The notes under the pieces were generated by a model that saw only the letters and a program-made list of their open reading frames with translations, was not told where the DNA came from and ran no database searches. A stretch of 11,085 nt of DNA from an uncultured Desulfovibrio sp. (GTDB lineage Bacteria; Desulfobacterota; Desulfovibrionia; Desulfovibrionales; Desulfovibrionaceae), in NCBI GenBank assembly GCA_945871415.1, contig CAMBWG010000039.1:1-11085 (forward strand), read 5' to 3'. The first letter of the stretch is position 1; each line of letters begins with the position of its first letter. Below are positions 1-5,244 of the stretch, piece after piece. The position numbers and the translations under genes are program-made.

Positions 1-723
1 AACGAGCGCCACGACGGTATAGGCCTCGAAGTAGGCGTAGCTCTGCGAGGCAAAGCTGCGGGCGCGCTGCATCATGTCGGGCATGCCGATAACGGAGACG
101 AGCGCCGTATCCTTGAGCATGGCGATGCATTCGTTGCCCACCGGGGGAAGGATGGTGCGCCATGCCTGAGGCAGGACCACGTAGAACATGGTCTGGAAGC
201 GGTTGAAGCCCAGCGAGCGGGCGGCTTCGGTCTGTCCTTTGGGAATGGCAAGAATGCCGGCGCGGAAGACTTCGCCCATGTACGCGCCGTAGCAGATACT
301 GACGGCGATGACGGCGGCGGGGACGCCCTGAATGCGCAGGAACTGGGACAGGGCGAAATAGATGTAGAAAACCTGCACCAGCAGCGGGATGCCGCGAATG
401 ACTTCCACATAGGTGGAGGCGATGAGATTGATGCAGCGATTGCGCGAGATGCGCCCCAGTCCCGTCAGCAGGCCCAGCGGTACGGCGCAGCAGATGGCAA
501 GCGCCGTGAGCTTGAAGGTGAGCAGGATGCCGTCAGGGAGGAAGAGCAGGGCTTCCCGGTAGCTGCTCGGCCCCGCATAGCACAGCAGGAGCAGTGACAG
601 AATGGCCCCCGTCAGAGCGATGGACCAGGCGTTGACCAGCCGTCGCTCGCGCGGATTGGGAATGGCCGGGCCATCGGTGACCATAATGATATTGGCTTTG
701 CTCTGTCCTTCGTCTTTATCCAT
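1..723 (-). CDS. Polar amino-acid ABC transporter permease (HisM/GlnP type), partial at the left edge
   Basis: Inner-membrane subunit of an amino-acid ABC importer; it takes substrate from the binding protein encoded just upstream. The frame stays open to base 1, giving 241 residues; about 20-30 C-terminal residues are probably missing. After a 35-residue polar cytoplasmic N-terminus come several hydrophobic segments (WSIALTGAILSLLLLCY, LLTFKLTALAICCAVPLGLL, VQVFYIYFALSQFL). The ATPase-contact EAA loop is clear as EAARSLGFNRFQTMFYVVLP, and the GNECIAMLKDTALVSVIG stretch is typical of the HisM/GlnP family. The start is the ATG at 721-723, preceded by AGAGGGA at good spacing. It lies 288 bases downstream of the binding-protein gene on the same strand, with a structured repeat between them, so the two are probably co-transcribed at unequal levels. 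An ATPase gene would be expected further left. Family assignment is firm; the substrate is not determined. Confidence 0.93.
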   Translation of the reverse strand, partial: MDKDEGQSKANIIMVTDGPAIPNPRERRLVNAWSIALTGAILSLLLLCYAGPSSYREALLFLPDGILLTFKLTALAICCAVPLGLLTGLGRISRNRCINLIASTYVEVIRGIPLLVQVFYIYFALSQFLRIQGVPAAVIAVSICYGAYMGEVFRAGILAIPKGQTEAARSLGFNRFQTMFYVVLPQAWRTILPPVGNECIAMLKDTALVSVIGMPDMMQRARSFASQSYAYFEAYTVVALV

Positions 724-760
724 TGTTTCCCTCTTCGGCGGTGCGCCGGCGATGTCGTCC

Positions 761-903
761 CCGGGCATTTTCAGTTTGAAATGCTGTGCGTTTCAAACCA
801 TACGGCCTGTCGTTTTGCGGAAAAAGCGTTTTTTTCCGCTCAGTTCGGGCCGGGCGCGCCGGGCGGCCCCGCGTTTCGCCTTCTTCAAAGGCAAAGCGCT
901 CTC
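761..903 (+). repeat. Dispersed multi-hairpin repeat, copy 1
   Basis: This is one of four long copies of the same intergenic element in the window. It carries the family's successive blocks: GCATTTTCAGTTTGAAATGC, TTTCAAACCATACG, GCGGAAAAA...TTTTTCCGC, a GC-rich hairpin, and a terminal GCGTTTCGCC...GGCAAAGCGC hairpin. The ends are worn: the TA dinucleotides seen around copy 3 are CC and TC here. It sits between the binding-protein gene and the permease gene of one operon. Read from the minus strand, it would form several hairpins in the intercistronic RNA. Confidence 0.85.
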
Positions 904-985
904 GTGAGGACGCGAAGGCCGGAGGAGTCTTGCGGCTCCCCCGGCAACGGGCGCGGCTGTCGTTCTTGAACCGGAATTGGTCAGG

Positions 986-1011
986 CACAGCCCGAACAGT
1001 CGGCAGCTGTG
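986..1011 (-). promoter_or_regulatory. Hairpin directly after the binding-protein stop codon
   Basis: On the minus strand CACAGC pairs with GCTGTG, and inside it CCGA pairs with TCGG around CTGT, with a 2-nt bulge, giving about 10 bp. It touches the stop codon and no U-run follows, so it is more likely an mRNA 3'-end stabiliser or processing hairpin than a terminator. Such hairpins are known after binding-protein genes of ABC operons, where they raise binding-protein expression over that of the permease. Confidence 0.5.
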
Positions 1012-1755
1012 CTACTTGCTGCTGCCCATCCACTTTTCCATCATCTTGGCTTCGGTGCCGTCCTTCTTGATTTCCTCGACGGCCTTGTTGATGCGATCGA
1101 GCAGATCCTTACGGCCCTTCTTGAGGCAGAAGCCGACATATTCCTTGTCGCCCGTCTGGAAGGCCACGTTCAGCTTGCCTTCAAAGTCCTTGCGCTTGTT
1201 GGCGTAGTACTTGGCGACGGGGTCGTCGCAGATAACGGCGTCAATGCGGCCGGCGGCAAGGTCGGCAATGGCAAGACCCACGTCGTCATATTCGCGGATG
1301 ATGGCGCCCACATTGGCCTTGCGCAGGACGAACACGCCGGTAATGCCGATCTGGCTGCCCACGGTCTTGCCCTTGAGTTCGGCAAGGCTCTTGATGGTCT
1401 TGCCCTTGGGCATGATGACGGCCTGGGTCAGGCCGTAATAGGGCGTGGAGAAGTCAAAGGTCTTCTGGCGTTCGGGAGTGATGGTGGTGGTGGAAGCCAG
1501 AATGTCATAGTTGCCCGCGGCAAGACCGGCAAAGATGCCGTCCCAGGCCACGTTGCGCAGTTCCACTTCGAAACCGGCACGCTTGGCCACTTCCGTGATG
1601 TAATCCATGGAATAGCCGATGGGTTCCTTTTTGTCGTTGAGATATTCAAAGGGCGGGAAGTTGCAGTCGCCGGCCACGACGAATTTCTCGGCAGCGGCAG
1701 CGGGAGAGCACAGCAGCATTACTGTCGCCAGCGAAAGAAGCAGTCTGCGGAACAT
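1012..1755 (-). CDS. Periplasmic amino-acid-binding protein of an ABC transporter (SBP family 3)
   Basis: A 247-residue extracellular solute-binding protein that captures a polar amino acid in the periplasm for the downstream permease. A Sec signal peptide is evident: MFRRLLLSLATVMLL followed by CSPAAAAE, with cleavage likely near residues 20-22. The Cys at 16 is preceded by Leu-Leu, so it is not a proper lipobox and the protein is probably soluble. The family-3 core follows: CNFPPFEY (31-38), WDGIFAGLAAGNYDI (71-85), STTTITPERQKTFDFSTPYY (88-107) with the ligand-binding Thr/Arg positions, and a later DAVICDDPVAKYY segment in the second lobe. The start is the ATG at 1753-1755 with GGAGGT five bases upstream; an in-frame ATG 29 codons earlier lacks a signal peptide at the N-terminus and was rejected. 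Substrate cannot be fixed from sequence alone; histidine/glutamine/arginine-type is most likely. Confidence 0.95.
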   Translation of the reverse strand: MFRRLLLSLATVMLLCSPAAAAEKFVVAGDCNFPPFEYLNDKKEPIGYSMDYITEVAKRAGFEVELRNVAWDGIFAGLAAGNYDILASTTTITPERQKTFDFSTPYYGLTQAVIMPKGKTIKSLAELKGKTVGSQIGITGVFVLRKANVGAIIREYDDVGLAIADLAAGRIDAVICDDPVAKYYANKRKDFEGKLNVAFQTGDKEYVGFCLKKGRKDLLDRINKAVEEIKKDGTEAKMMEKWMGSSK

Positions 1756-1924
1756 GGGGACCTCCAAGGCATGATATTTTTCCGGCCGTCGTATTCGCCC
1801 CACAGCGTCCCGCCGGGGGCGGGAAACGGTCCGGATATGCACGAGACAGGGCTTTCTGCTCCCGAAGCGCCGCGCCGCATCGGCAGAATGCGGTTTCAGG
1901 CATCGTCAGGGCAGACGCGCGGTT

Positions 1925-1954
1925 GTTGTACGCTCGCAAAGGCTTGGCCGTCAA
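1925..1954 (-). promoter_or_regulatory. Candidate sigma-70 promoter of the binding-protein/permease operon
   Basis: On the minus strand TTGACG (1954-1949) and TACAAC (1930-1925) are separated by 18 bases. This would give a leader of about 160 bases before the binding-protein ATG. It lies just past the stop codon of the NYN gene, where an operon promoter is expected. The match is moderate and no terminator for the upstream gene is visible, so read-through transcription is also possible. Confidence 0.35.
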
Positions 1955-1979
1955 GGGCCGGCAGCTTTTTATGGCCTTT

Positions 1980-2702
1980 CTACCAGGAGTTTCCGGGAGC
2001 GGGGCCGTCGTCCTCTTCCTCGTCGTCTTCCACAGGCAGGCGGCCGGTGATGCCGCCGCCGTTCATGCCGCTGCCGCCGAGAGCTCCGGGCATGCCGCTG
2101 TAGCCGCCCTTGCCGCGCCCGGCGGGCGTCATGCCGTCTTCGCCGGCAAAGTCGTCGCGTTCGTCCTTGAGCGCCTGCTGGAGGAACCAGTCTTCACGGA
2201 TGCGCCATGAGGCGGCCGCCGTATAGGCAGGGGAAGAATAGCCCACCGACAGCACCAGCGTGCGTCTGGCGTGCTCCTGAAGGCGAATGAGCAGGGGGGT
2301 GAAATCCGCGTCGCCGGAAAGAATAATGAATTCGTCAAAATGGGTGGAATGGGACAAATCGTCCATGCAGTCCATAACAAGGTGTATATCGGTGCTGGTC
2401 TTGCCGCGTGTCGTGAGCGGCGGGCAGTCCACTACCTGAAAGGCGCTGCGGGTAAAGTGAAAACGGAATTCTTGATAGCGCTGGGGGTTCAGGTATACCA
2501 TGCGTTTGAGAATGCGGCGGCGCACACCTTCGCCATAAAGAATTCGGAGCGCATGATTTTCTATCCAGCGTACCCAGCGGTAGGGCGCTGTGCCGAAGTT
2601 GCGGGCCGCTTCGGGATCGGCATCAAGAAAGCGCGTATAAATATTGTCGAAATCCACATAAAGCGCACTGTACACTTCATCAAAACCGGTAAATCGAGCC
2701 AT
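1980..2702 (-). CDS. NYN-domain (LabA/DUF88-like, PIN-fold) putative ribonuclease
   Basis: A 240-residue cytoplasmic protein. Residues 10-175 form a NYN domain, a PIN-like metal-dependent RNase fold. The expected acidic residues are present: D17 and D19-N20 in LYVDFDNIY, D105 and D111 in STDIHLVMDCM, and D131/D133 in the signature SGDADFTPLL. The metal site therefore looks intact, which is consistent with RNA cleavage, though the target is unknown. After residue 185 there is no second domain: a Gly/Met-rich stretch (195-220) is followed by an acidic run (VEDDEEEDDG) and a short end. Many LabA-type proteins carry an RNA-binding OST-HTH/LOTUS domain there, and this one does not. The start is the ATG at 2700-2702 with GAGG upstream. 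It is divergent from the GNAT gene and stands alone. Family is sure; function is not. Confidence 0.88.
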   Translation of the reverse strand: MARFTGFDEVYSALYVDFDNIYTRFLDADPEAARNFGTAPYRWVRWIENHALRILYGEGVRRRILKRMVYLNPQRYQEFRFHFTRSAFQVVDCPPLTTRGKTSTDIHLVMDCMDDLSHSTHFDEFIILSGDADFTPLLIRLQEHARRTLVLSVGYSSPAYTAAASWRIREDWFLQQALKDERDDFAGEDGMTPAGRGKGGYSGMPGALGGSGMNGGGITGRLPVEDDEEEDDGPAPGNSW

Positions 2703-2720
2703 GATAACCTCAAGTTTGAA

Positions 2721-2740
2721 GGCCCTTCTCCGGAAGGGCC
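2721..2740 (-). promoter_or_regulatory. Perfect 8-bp hairpin in the NYN gene leader
   Basis: GGCCCTTC and GAAGGGCC form a perfect inverted repeat around a four-base TCCG loop. It lies 18 bases before the NYN start codon and just after the predicted transcription start, so it would cap the 5' end of the mRNA. It could be an RNA stability element, a protein-binding site, or a target of the RNase itself. No U-run follows, so it is not a terminator. Confidence 0.5.
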
Positions 2741-2756
2741 GGGGTAGTATCGTACA

Positions 2757-2785
2757 ATTCTAGAAAAAAATGGCATGGCCTGCAA
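2757..2785 (-). promoter_or_regulatory. Candidate sigma-70 promoter for the NYN gene
   Basis: On the minus strand TTGCAG (2785-2780), 17 bases, then TAGAAT (2762-2757). The -10 is a 5/6 match; the -35 is weaker but keeps TTG. The spacer contains a run of seven T's. Transcription would start near 2750, leaving a leader of about 50 bases. Confidence 0.5.
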
Positions 2786-2934
2786 GCGCGGTCTGCGAAA
2801 CCTTTGTGGTGACGGCTGTTTCCGGGAATATCGGACGGCATTCCGTTTTTCAGTTCGCCCGCATTGCCGTGCCGTGTGTTTTCTGTCGCTCCGGAGCATT
2901 TTACCTTTGTTCACTTCAACCGCAAGGATGCCGC

Positions 2935-3528
2935 ATGATTCGCCGCCTGCGTCCGGCCCGTCTGGAAGATGTCGATGCGCTGCTCGCCATCTATGAACCC
3001 TATGTGCTCGAAACCGCCATTACGTTTGAATATGTTGTCCCCTGCCGCGACGATTTTGCCGGGCGCCTTCGTCATATAGGGGAGGAATATCCCTGGATTG
3101 TCCTGGAAGAGGACGGGCGGATCGCGGGCTACGCCTATGCTGCGCGGCATATGGAACGGGCCGCCTATCAGTGGAATGCCGTTCTGTCCGTCTATGTGGA
3201 GCGCGGGCTGCTCGGGTGCGGCAGGGGACGTATGCTGTACGGGGCCCTGCTCGATCTGCTGACGTTGCAGGGTATCCGCAATGTGTACGGCTGCGTCACC
3301 GTGCCCAACGAGGCCAGCGACGCCCTGCATGCGGCCTTTGGTTTCCGTCTGCTCGGCGAGTTCCCGGCCTCCGGCTACAAGCTCGGAGCCTGGCACGGTA
3401 TCCGCTGGTATGGCAGGAGTCTGAATGAGCCTGACGGCGCTCCCGCCCGCCTTCTGTCCATACAGGAGCTGAACGCGCTGCGCCCGGAGGAGGTTCAGGC
3501 CGTTCTCCGGCGGCATAGCGCCGGATAG
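2935..3528 (+). CDS. GNAT-family N-acetyltransferase, phosphinothricin acetyltransferase (PAT/MnaT)-like
   Basis: A 197-residue cytoplasmic protein that aligns along its length with the PAT/YncA group, which acetylates the amino group of glutamate-analogue or methionine-derivative substrates using acetyl-CoA. Landmarks: RPARLEDVDALLAIYEPYV (6-24), ITFEYV (29-34), YPWIVLEEDGRIAGYAYA (52-69), AAYQW (76-80), the acetyl-CoA loop LGCGRGRMLY (93-102), VPNEASDALHAAFGF (123-137) and GYKLGAWH (147-154). Two positions are odd. The residue aligned with the PAT catalytic glutamate (E in WTAESTVYV) is V83, and the usual Arg/Gln opening the acetyl-CoA loop is L93. H132 is kept. A 34-residue C-terminal tail extends beyond the usual end. 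The start is the ATG at 2935 after AAGGA; upstream in-frame codons show no family similarity. Substrate unknown. Confidence 0.88.
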   Translation: MIRRLRPARLEDVDALLAIYEPYVLETAITFEYVVPCRDDFAGRLRHIGEEYPWIVLEEDGRIAGYAYAARHMERAAYQWNAVLSVYVERGLLGCGRGRMLYGALLDLLTLQGIRNVYGCVTVPNEASDALHAAFGFRLLGEFPASGYKLGAWHGIRWYGRSLNEPDGAPARLLSIQELNALRPEEVQAVLRRHSAG

Positions 3529-3558
3529 GAGGTTCTGTTGCCTGTAACCGGCAGCAGC

Positions 3559-3574
3559 TGGTCCATAAGTTGCA
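3559..3574 (+). promoter_or_regulatory. Candidate sigma-54 (-24/-12) promoter for the FlxA-like gene
   Basis: TGGTCCATAAGTTGCA resembles the consensus TGGCAC-N5-TTGCA: the GG (3560-3561) and GC (3572-3573) are exactly ten bases apart and TTGCA is complete; the CA of TGGCAC is changed. Transcription would begin near 3585, about 17 bases before the start codon and upstream of its ribosome site. Sigma-54 control would suit a motility-related gene. No activator binding site was identified. Confidence 0.5.
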
Positions 3575-3575
3575 G

Positions 3576-3622
3576 AATTCCCGATCATGGAGGGGTAAAC
3601 CATGCAAATCGGGAATTTTTTT
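3576..3622 (+). terminator. Terminator-like hairpin with a T7 tract enclosing a start codon
   Basis: AATTCCCGAT (3576-3585) pairs perfectly with ATCGGGAATT (3608-3617), and CATGG (3586-3590) with CCATG (3600-3604). This leaves a three-base bulge and a nine-base AGGGGTAAA loop. T's run from 3616 to 3622. That is the form of an intrinsic terminator and would stop transcripts reading through from the acetyltransferase gene. The FlxA-like start codon lies in the inner stem and part of its ribosome site in the loop, so the fold would also block translation of any read-through RNA. Confidence 0.65.
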
Positions 3623-4150
3623 CCTCTGGAAAACGGGGGACAGGCGGATTTCTTCTCGCAGTCCCGCGAGCGGAATGATGCCGCAGTCCAAAAGAGCGAT
3701 GACGGGGATACGGTAAGCATTTCCGCCGAAGCATTCGCGCTTGCGCGGAAGATGTACGCGTCCGCGTTCGGCGTGTCGCTGGCGCAGGAAGACGGTACAA
3801 CGGACGAGGGGGCGTCCTCCTCGAAGGCCGTCAATGACTATAAGTCGATTTTCAACGATTATCGAGGGATGGGGCTGTTCGATGAAGATTCGGATAAGGC
3901 TGCGAGCACCGGAACTGCCGGCGATTCCGAAGCGGATTCCGATTCTATGAGCAGGCAGATGGCCAGGCTGGAAAAGCAGATTCAGGATTTGATGAAGGAG
4001 CTTGAATCCGTCATGTCTTCTTCCATGCCTGAAGTTCAGAAGGAATCCGCAGCCAACGAAATTCAGAAGAAGATTTCCGAGCTCCAGTCCACCCTGGGGA
4101 CCCTGAAGAGAGCCGCGCAGGCGGCATCTCCGACGGCTGCGCAGGCCTAG
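3602..4150 (+). CDS. Small FlxA-like coiled-coil protein, function unknown
   Basis: A 182-residue hydrophilic protein without signal peptide or membrane segment. The N-terminus has DTVSISAEAFALARK (36-50), a motif type seen in short flagellum-associated and related proteins. The middle (60-115) is Ser/Asp/Gly-rich and probably disordered. The C-terminus (117-170) is a heptad-patterned coiled coil (MARLEKQIQDLMKELESV, then EIQKKISELQSTLGTLKR) resembling the FlxA-like family, in which E. coli FlxA is flagellar-regulated. The start is the ATG at 3602 with GGAGGGG upstream. The stop is the TAG at 4148-4150, and its TA and G are the left edge of repeat copy 2. A strong terminator follows at 4326. 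A sigma-54-like promoter precedes it. The FlxA similarity is from memory of the pattern, so treat it as moderate. Confidence 0.75.
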   Translation: MQIGNFFPLENGGQADFFSQSRERNDAAVQKSDDGDTVSISAEAFALARKMYASAFGVSLAQEDGTTDEGASSSKAVNDYKSIFNDYRGMGLFDEDSDKAASTGTAGDSEADSDSMSRQMARLEKQIQDLMKELESVMSSSMPEVQKESAANEIQKKISELQSTLGTLKRAAQAASPTAAQA

Positions 4151-4294
4151 AGCATTTTCAGTTTGAAATGCTTGCCTTTCAAACCATACGATCTGTCGTT
4201 TCGCGGAAAACGCGCGGTTTTTTCGCTCACTTCGGGCCGGGCGGCTCTGTGCCGCCGCCTCGCGTTTCACCTTTTTCAAAGGCGAAACGCTCCA
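4148..4294 (+). repeat. Dispersed multi-hairpin repeat, copy 2
   Basis: About 147 bp. It begins with TAGAGCATTTTCAGTTTGAA and ends with GGCGAAACGCTCCA, so the right-hand TA has become CA. The internal hairpins are all present: GTTTGAAA/TTTCAAAC, GCGGAAAA/TTTTTTCGC (with a G-U pair), GGCGGC-TCTGT-GCCGCC, and GCGTTTCACCTTT/AAAGGCGAAACGC. It lies between the FlxA-like stop codon and that gene's terminator, as if inserted there; its first three bases form the stop codon. Confidence 0.9.
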
Positions 4295-4325
4295 GCCCAA
4301 GGAAGTTTTTTGAAATAAGCGCCGG

Positions 4326-4363
4326 AATGCGTCGCGGGTATCCCCGCGGCGCATTTCTTTTTT
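4326..4363 (+). terminator. Rho-independent terminator of the FlxA-like gene
   Basis: AATGCGTCGCGGG (4326-4338) pairs with CCCGCGGCGCATT (4343-4355), 13 bp with one G-U, around a four-base TATC loop, followed by TC and six T's. It is a strong plus-strand terminator. Its distance of 175 bases from the stop codon is explained by repeat copy 2 lying between them. Confidence 0.9.
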
Positions 4364-4404
4364 GTGTTCCCTGAAAGCGTTCTTCCGGAGGATGGCCCTG
4401 AGCC

Positions 4405-4552
4405 TAGAGCATTTTCAGTTTGGAACGCGTTGCCTTTCAAACCATACGGCCTGTCGTTTCGCGGAAAAAGCGCGGTTTTTCCGTTCACTTCGGGCCGGGC
4501 GGCGCTGTGCCGCCGCCGCGCGTTTCACCTTTTTCAGAGTTGAAACGCTCTA
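4405..4552 (+). repeat. Dispersed multi-hairpin repeat, copy 3 (best-preserved ends)
   Basis: About 148 bp, bordered on both sides by TA: CC-TA-GAGCATTTTCA at the left and TTGAAACGCTC-TA-GC at the right. The ends are imperfect inverted repeats (GAGCATTTTCA against GAGCGTTTCAA). Internal hairpins include CGGAAAAA-GCGCGG-TTTTTCCG and GGCGGC-GCTGT-GCCGCC. It lies between the FlxA-like terminator and the ruvC stop. Its right-hand CTA (4550-4552) is the complement of the ruvC TAG. Confidence 0.92.
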
Positions 4553-5065
4553 GCTCGAGGCCTGCAGGGCGGCAAAGCGGCGCATAGTAAGATGACAGAT
4601 GGCGATGCCCAGCGCATCGGAGGTATCCAGCGTCCAGCGCGGGTCCCATTGTTCGTCGCGAAGATTGAGAAGGCGGCGGATCATGAAGGCCACCTGTTCC
4701 TTGGCGGCGCTGCCGGTGCCGACCAGCGTTTTTTTGACCAGGGCAGGCGGGTAGTCGCTGACGCTGATGCCGTACGCGGCGCAGGCCGCCACGGCCACGC
4801 CGCGCGCCTGCCCGAGCTTGAGGGCCGTAGCTGCGTTGTGCGCGGTGAAAACCTGTTCTATGGCTGCTTCCGCGGGCTTATACTGCCGGATGACGGTGTT
4901 CAGCTCGGCATAAATGTGCGCCAGACGGGCGGAAAAACTTTTGTCCGCGCCCTGAGCGCCGCGGATGACGCCGCAGCCCTCCAGACGCAGAGCGCCGGAA
5001 CGGTCGCTGACGATACCCCAGCCCATGAGGCGGGAACCGGGGTCTATGCCGATGACTGTTACCAC
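4550..5065 (-). CDS. ruvC: Crossover-junction endodeoxyribonuclease RuvC
   Basis: Holliday-junction resolvase that nicks two opposing strands of the four-way recombination intermediate after RuvAB branch migration. It is 171 residues, close to the 173 of E. coli RuvC. The four acidic metal ligands are visible: D8 in IGIDPGSRLMGWG, E70 in AAIEQVF, and D147 and D150 in LDTSDALGIAICH. The conserved AxALKLGQARGVA and YPPALVKKTLVGTGSAAKEQV segments are present. The start chosen is the GTG at 5063-5065: it puts the IGIDPGS motif at the usual position and has AGGAA upstream. The longer in-frame ATG at 5203 would add 46 residues unlike the family. It is in the usual yebC-ruvC order, but ruvA and ruvB do not follow. 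The stop codon overlaps repeat copy 3. Confidence 0.96.
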   Translation of the reverse strand: MVTVIGIDPGSRLMGWGIVSDRSGALRLEGCGVIRGAQGADKSFSARLAHIYAELNTVIRQYKPAEAAIEQVFTAHNAATALKLGQARGVAVAACAAYGISVSDYPPALVKKTLVGTGSAAKEQVAFMIRRLLNLRDEQWDPRWTLDTSDALGIAICHLTMRRFAALQASS

Positions 5066-5172
5066 AGAGGTTCCTGAAGAAGCGGGAGAAGGGCGCAGGG
5101 GACGCCGGGAGCGGAAAGAATGGCGGAAGTATTCCCTTCCCTGAGTAAAGCGCGTTCGGGGAAGGATGGAAA

Positions 5173-5220
5173 CCCGGGGGGAAGGCCTTTCGTCGGCGCG
5201 CAAAGGGGCTTCCCCCCGGG
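5173..5220. repeat. Long perfect inverted repeat between yebC and ruvC
   Basis: CCCGGGGGGAAG (5173-5184) is the exact complement of CTTCCCCCCGGG (5209-5220), and CCTTT/AAAGG adds inner pairing. With 12 perfect GC-rich pairs it should extrude or fold very stably in either strand. It follows the yebC terminator on the minus strand and may strengthen termination or separate yebC from ruvC. Confidence 0.75.
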
Positions 5221-5242
5221 AAAAAGCCTTCAGTAAAAGGCT
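5221..5242 (-). terminator. Intrinsic terminator after yebC
   Basis: On the minus strand, two bases after the yebC TAA, AGCCTT pairs with AAGGCT around TTACTG and is followed by four to five T's. The 6-bp stem is short, but position and T-run fit. The large palindrome at 5173-5220 comes directly after and could reinforce it. Together they suggest ruvC is not simply co-transcribed with yebC. Confidence 0.6.
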
Positions 5243-5244
5243 GA

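Noticed and set aside
1690..1755. Lipoprotein signal on the binding protein
   Set aside because: The cysteine follows Leu-Leu rather than a lipobox [A/S/T][G/A/S]C; an AAAAE signal-peptidase I site fits better.
1009..2103. A 364-codon plus-strand frame over the binding-protein gene
   Set aside because: It is antisense to a clear SBP with signal peptide and ribosome site, and it ends in Ser and Pro runs from the NYN tail.
1980..3528. NYN nuclease and GNAT protein as a toxin-antitoxin or defence pair
   Set aside because: They are divergently transcribed, the GNAT protein is PAT-like rather than a tRNA-acetylating toxin, and no RHH-type antitoxin or other defence gene is near.
5066..5203. Longer ruvC starting at the in-frame ATG at 5203
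   Set aside because: The extra 46 residues are Arg/Pro-rich, begin within the palindrome region and do not resemble RuvC; GTG at 5065 gives the family length and has a ribosome site.
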